A DNA stretch of 34,894 nt, taken from contig JAYMGJ010000552.1 in NCBI GenBank assembly GCA_037178675.1, forward strand, positions 1 to 34,894. Direction: 5' to 3'. Positions within the stretch are counted from its first letter, which is position 1; each line of letters opens with the position of its first letter. The position numbers and the translations under genes were made by a program. The notes beneath the pieces were generated by a model that was not told the DNA's origin, ran no database searches, and saw only the letters and a program-made list of their open reading frames with translations. Of this stretch, positions 31,838 through 34,894 are shown one piece after another. The stretch is from Scleroderma bovista (taxonomy: Eukaryota > Basidiomycota > Agaricomycetes > Boletales > Sclerodermataceae).

Positions 31838-33066
31838 TGTAGAGACGCGCACGTCTCTAGGTGCATATCCGCGCATTAGAGCTCGTTTGGCCAGGAGCTA
31901 TGGAGTGCAGGTACCCATGCACACTGGAGGTGCTCTAGCGCATGCAGGACTCTCTGTTAGGTGTGCATACATCAGTTCCACAGAGCTATGGCCTTCCATC
32001 CGTGTCTCGAGCTCCTTCGGTCACCTGCAGCAGTGTCTGTGTGCTCAGTGTGCACCAGGCCTTCAACCGTGCTACTCAGCACAGCCACCCGCACAGCTCG
32101 CACCCACTAGCTCTCCAACATGCAGCCTTGTGCACTTGGTAGTCCCCTGTGAAGGTCCCGCATCAGCACTCTCTCTGTGTCTCTTCCTGCACACACTTCA
32201 GCCACTCAGAGCAGCATCAAGTTGTCTCCACTTGCTTGCACGTCTCAGCACAGCCACACGCACACTCCATGCGCACTCCTGCACCTGTTAGCATGCTCTC
32301 CAGCCCACAGTGCTGCGCGTCAGGGTCCTGCCCCCTCCAGTGGTCCCCCAGGCTGGTCCAACGTCATCAGGGACAGTATCTGGCATGTTCCGCCTTGTGT
32401 CTCCATTCTGCTCCTTCCCTCTCCTGTGTGTCACCTTTCCTGGGCTTGTTCCTGCTCCTGGTGCCTCAGGGCACATGCGCTTTTCCTTGTTTAGAAGGAT
32501 GCCATCACTATCGCTCCGTTGTTCGCTCCCTATTCGTTTCTGCATCTCTCTCTCTCATTTTATGTCCTAGAAGTGCCAGGGTCCACACTACCGCTCCCCA
32601 TTTAGCTAGGATCATCGCTTCTGTGCGCTTCTTGTGCACTTTCCCTTGTTTAGCCTTCCCATCACATACCTACACTTGTTTCACTATATAGGCCTCGTCC
32701 ACACAAAAATAAGAGTTTTCTTTTCCGCCCCCATCTGAGTGTCTAAGTGCGAGTCCTGTCATTTCCAGTGTTTCTCTGTTGTTTCTCTTGTGTCCTGCCG
32801 CTCTCTCTTTGATTTCTGATGACCCTAGGCGACCCTATTCAGTGCTCCAACGATTTCCAGTGGTTTCTGCTATTCCCAGCTCTCCCTAGTGCGTGTTTAC
32901 ACACACTAGGCAACCTCCCTACTCCCTAGTCGCGCACTCCCTGCGCATTTTCGCTGCACTCCTCACCCATACTCTGCTCTCTCAACTCCCGGAACCCCTG
33001 AGCGTGCTCCTGCGCTCTATTCTCCTTAGCTCTCCTAGACAAGCCAGACCAGGTCTCCTTGGGCGG
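31838..33066 (+). repeat. LTR-like unit C1
   Basis: The unit starts TGTAGAGACG and ends ccttgggcgg, directly abutting a second unit with the same start. The shared body from about 32680 (tatata, cacaaaaataag, then ttttccgcccccatctgagtgtc) to the end is repeated at 34290-34674 with high identity. It holds a TATA-like box (32685-32690), a single diverged copy of the 170-bp module (from 32071) and a long CT-rich tract. Layout and length (1229 bp) suggest an LTR of a retrotransposon. However, the terminal bases are TG...GG rather than TG...CA, and I find no target duplication or primer-binding site. Confidence 0.6.
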
Positions 33067-33068
33067 TG

Positions 33069-33088
33069 TAGAGACGCATGCGTCTCTA
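33069..33088. repeat. 20-bp perfect palindrome at the C1/C2 junction
   Basis: TAGAGACGCATGCGTCTCTA is its own reverse complement and begins two bases inside unit C2. The matching position in C1 (31840-31859) reads tagagacgcgcacgtctcta, an imperfect version. It could form a cruciform or bind a dimeric protein. Confidence 0.7.
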
Positions 33089-33130
33089 GGTGCACATATA
33101 CCAATCAGTATCCACCCGAACTCGTTCGTG

Positions 33131-33810
33131 CTACTCAGCACACCCACCCGCACCCAACCCGCACGAGAGCTCTCCAATGCGCAGCTTTGTACACCCAATA
33201 GGGTCCTGCGAAGGTCCCGCATGAGTAGCTATTCCCTATCTCTTCCTGCAAGCGTCGCGATCACTCGGAATAGCTTTGGGTCTGTTTGGACTAGTCCGCG
33301 CTACTCAGCACACCCACCCGCACCCAACCCGCACGAGAGCTCTCCAATGCACAGCTTTGTACACCCAATAGGGTCCTGCGAAGGTCCCGCATGAGTAGCT
33401 ATTCCCTATCTCTTCCTGCGAGCGTCGCAATCACTCAGAATAGCTTTGGGTCTGTTTGGACTAGTCCGCGCTACTCAGCACAGCCACCCGCACCCAACCC
33501 GCACGAGAGCTCTCCAATGCGCAGCTTGGTACACCCAATAGGGTCCTGCGAAGGCCCCACATGAGTAGCTATTCCCTATCTCTTCCTGCGAGCGTCGCAA
33601 TCACTCGGAATAGCTTTGGGTCTGTTTGGACTAGTCCACGCTACTCAGCACAGCCACCCGCACCCTACCCGCACGAGAGCTCTCCAATGCGCAGCTTGGT
33701 ACACCCGATAGGGCCCTGCGAAGGTCCTGCATGCGTAGCTCATCCCTATCCCTTCCTGACTGTCTCAGTCACTTGGAGTAGCATCGAGTCGCACTACTAC
33801 ATCGCATTGG
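33131..33810 (+). repeat. 170-bp tandem array, four units
   Basis: Units start at 33131, 33301, 33471 and 33641 with ctactcagcac, exactly 170 bp apart, and are nearly identical over the first three and most of the fourth. Each contains gcacgagagctctccaatgc, cccaatagggtcctgcgaagg and tgggtctgtttggactagtc. Apparent open frames (MSSYSLSLPASVAITRN) shift from unit to unit because 170 is not a multiple of three, so they are not genes. Confidence 0.9.
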
Positions 33811-34110
33811 GTCGCGCTACATCGCATTGGGTCGCGCTACATCGCATTGGGTCGCACTGCATTGTGTCGGGTCACTCTCCTGCATAGGGTCTCACTGCAT
33901 AGGGTCACATCGCATTGGGTCGCACTGCATTGTGTCGGGTCACTCTCCTGCATAGGGTCTCACTGCATAGGGTCGCATTGCATCGGGTCGCATTGCATCG
34001 GGTTGTGTTGCATCAGGTCGGGTCACTCTCCTGCATAGGGTCTCGCTGCATAGGGCCTCATCGCGCTGCATAGGGTCGCATCGCACTGCATAGGGTCGCA
34101 CTACATAGGG
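33801..34110 (+). repeat. Short tandem repeats, 20-bp and about 68-bp periods
   Basis: Three units of atcgcattgggtcgcgctac begin at 33801, 33821 and 33841, exactly 20 bp apart. They are followed by a longer repeat (gcattgtgtcgggtcactct at 33859 and 33927, 68 bp apart) and degenerate gcatagggtcgca units to about 34110. The GC-rich gggtcgca core links all of them. The array is absent from unit C1. Confidence 0.85.
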
Positions 34111-34674
34111 TTTGCTCTCCACTTCTCTTCCTGTCACTTTAGCTTCTGCCTTTGTGTCCCTCAGCCTTTCCCCTCGCTTTAGCATCCCTGACAGCTGTCA
34201 TTATGTTAGTATTACGTTCCCTCTTAGCGCTGTCATCCTCTCTCCTTCTCTTCGGGTCACTTGTACCCTTCCCCCTGGATTAGGCTTCAGTATATAGCCC
34301 TAGTCCTCACAAAAATAAGAAGTTTCTTTTCCGCCCCCATCTGAGTGTCTAAGTGCGAGTTCTGTCGTTTCCGGTGTTTCTCTGTCGTTTCTCTCGTGTC
34401 CTGCCGCTCTCTCTTTGTTTTCTGACGACCCTAGACGACCCTATTCGGTGCTCCGATGATTTCCGGTGGATCCCGCTATTCCCAGCTCTCCCTAGCGCGT
34501 GTCTACACACACTAGGCAACCTTCCTACTCCCTAGTCGCGCACTCCCTGCGCATTTTCGCTGTGCTCCTCACCCCTACTCTGCTCTCTCTCGACTCCCGG
34601 AACCTCCGAGTGCACTCCTGTGCTCTATTCTCCTTAGTTCCCCTAGTCAAGCCAGACCAGGTCTCCTTGGGCGG

Positions 34675-34894
34675 ACACCCATTTTCATGCCTTCAAGGGA
34701 CTCTTCCCCTACACCGACGATGCTTTCTTCTTGGCAGCTTCAAAGACATCAAGCGACACACATTCTTCGTTTTACTCACTGACATTGATGGTGTCAATAT
34801 CTGATTGGGACCCGACAACATCTGGCATTATCACTGATGAGACCACATTGGAGTTCACCTCCGGCAGCTCGAATACCAAGATCATCCCATCTAC
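34675..34894. other. Flank beyond unit C2, no gene recognised
   Basis: This could be the start of an internal retroelement region if C2 is a 5' LTR, but I see no primer-binding site immediately after 34674. Short open stretches exist (for example FKDIKRHTFFVLLTDIDG ending at 34804), cut off by the window end. Confidence 0.3.

Larger units (their letters stand above)
33067..34674 (+). repeat. LTR-like unit C2, expanded
   Basis: This second unit (1608 bp) is in direct tandem with C1. It begins TGTAGAGACGC and ends ccttgggcgg before acacccattttc. The extra length over C1 comes from a four-fold 170-bp array (33131-33810) and 20-bp and 68-bp tandem repeats (33801 to about 34110). A TATA-like box lies at 34291-34296, followed by cacaaaaataaga as in C1. 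Adjacent LTRs without an internal region can arise from insertion of a two-LTR circle or from unequal exchange. Confidence 0.6.

Noticed and set aside
33059..33887. Open frames within the 170-bp array
   Set aside because: The period is not a multiple of three and the frames are repeat by-products.
33131..34110. CRISPR array
   Set aside because: The repeats are contiguous with no unique spacers, and the DNA is fungal nuclear.
31838..34674. Canonical LTR pair with TG...CA ends
   Set aside because: The units end in GGGCGG, not CA, and no 4-6 bp target duplication flanks the pair, so I call them LTR-like only.

Overview
The window looks like a transposon-rich stretch of nuclear DNA from a basidiomycete fungus, most likely an Agaricomycete. 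The reasons are: genes cut by many short GT-AG introns (most 44-60 nt), a Tnp2-type CACTA transposase, a second Agaricomycete-type transposon protein, a WD40 gene of the kind expanded in mushrooms, and LTR-like repeats with CT-rich bodies. Homologies were recognised by reading translations against remembered families; no database was searched.

Layout. 1-2.28 kb: a copy of dispersed repeat A and a possible small four-exon gene on the minus strand. 2.28-6.56 kb: the C-terminal two thirds or so of a UTP10/HEATR1 ribosome-biogenesis gene, broken by many frameshifts and a nonsense codon and lacking its 5' part. 6.81-7.97 kb: an intact single-exon minus-strand gene for a 384-residue membrane-anchored helical protein of unknown function. 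8.29-8.80 kb: a second repeat A copy. 9.93-10.90 kb: a coherent seven-exon minus-strand gene of unknown function. 11.62-13.47 kb and 24.81-27.15 kb: two inverted copies of one TG...CA element (element B). Each is flanked by its own 4-bp target duplication (CCGG and GCGT). Between them lie a third repeat A copy, a decayed WD40/membrane gene and a decayed Tnp2 transposase; the right-hand copy is inserted in a cyclin-box pseudogene. 27.2-31.8 kb: old remnants, including a CpG-free stretch, the C-terminal half of an Agaricomycete transposon protein and a chitin synthase fragment. 31.84-34.67 kb: two LTR-like units in direct tandem, the second swollen by a four-fold 170-bp array and a 20-bp array.

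How it fits together. I see no operon, gene cluster or defence system. Only two genes look clean enough to be active: the 384-residue membrane protein and the seven-exon gene. The rest is mobile DNA and gene relics. Five frame-breaking TGA codons in four unrelated relics sit where the frame or family suggests an arginine CGA codon. Together with a 948-bp stretch with no CpG, this points to cytosine-methylation-driven C-to-T decay.

The best candidates for something new are: element B, whose two copies differ by exactly one 49-bp GT...AG segment; the tandem LTR-like units whose shared boundary is a 20-bp perfect palindrome; and the two intact orphan genes.
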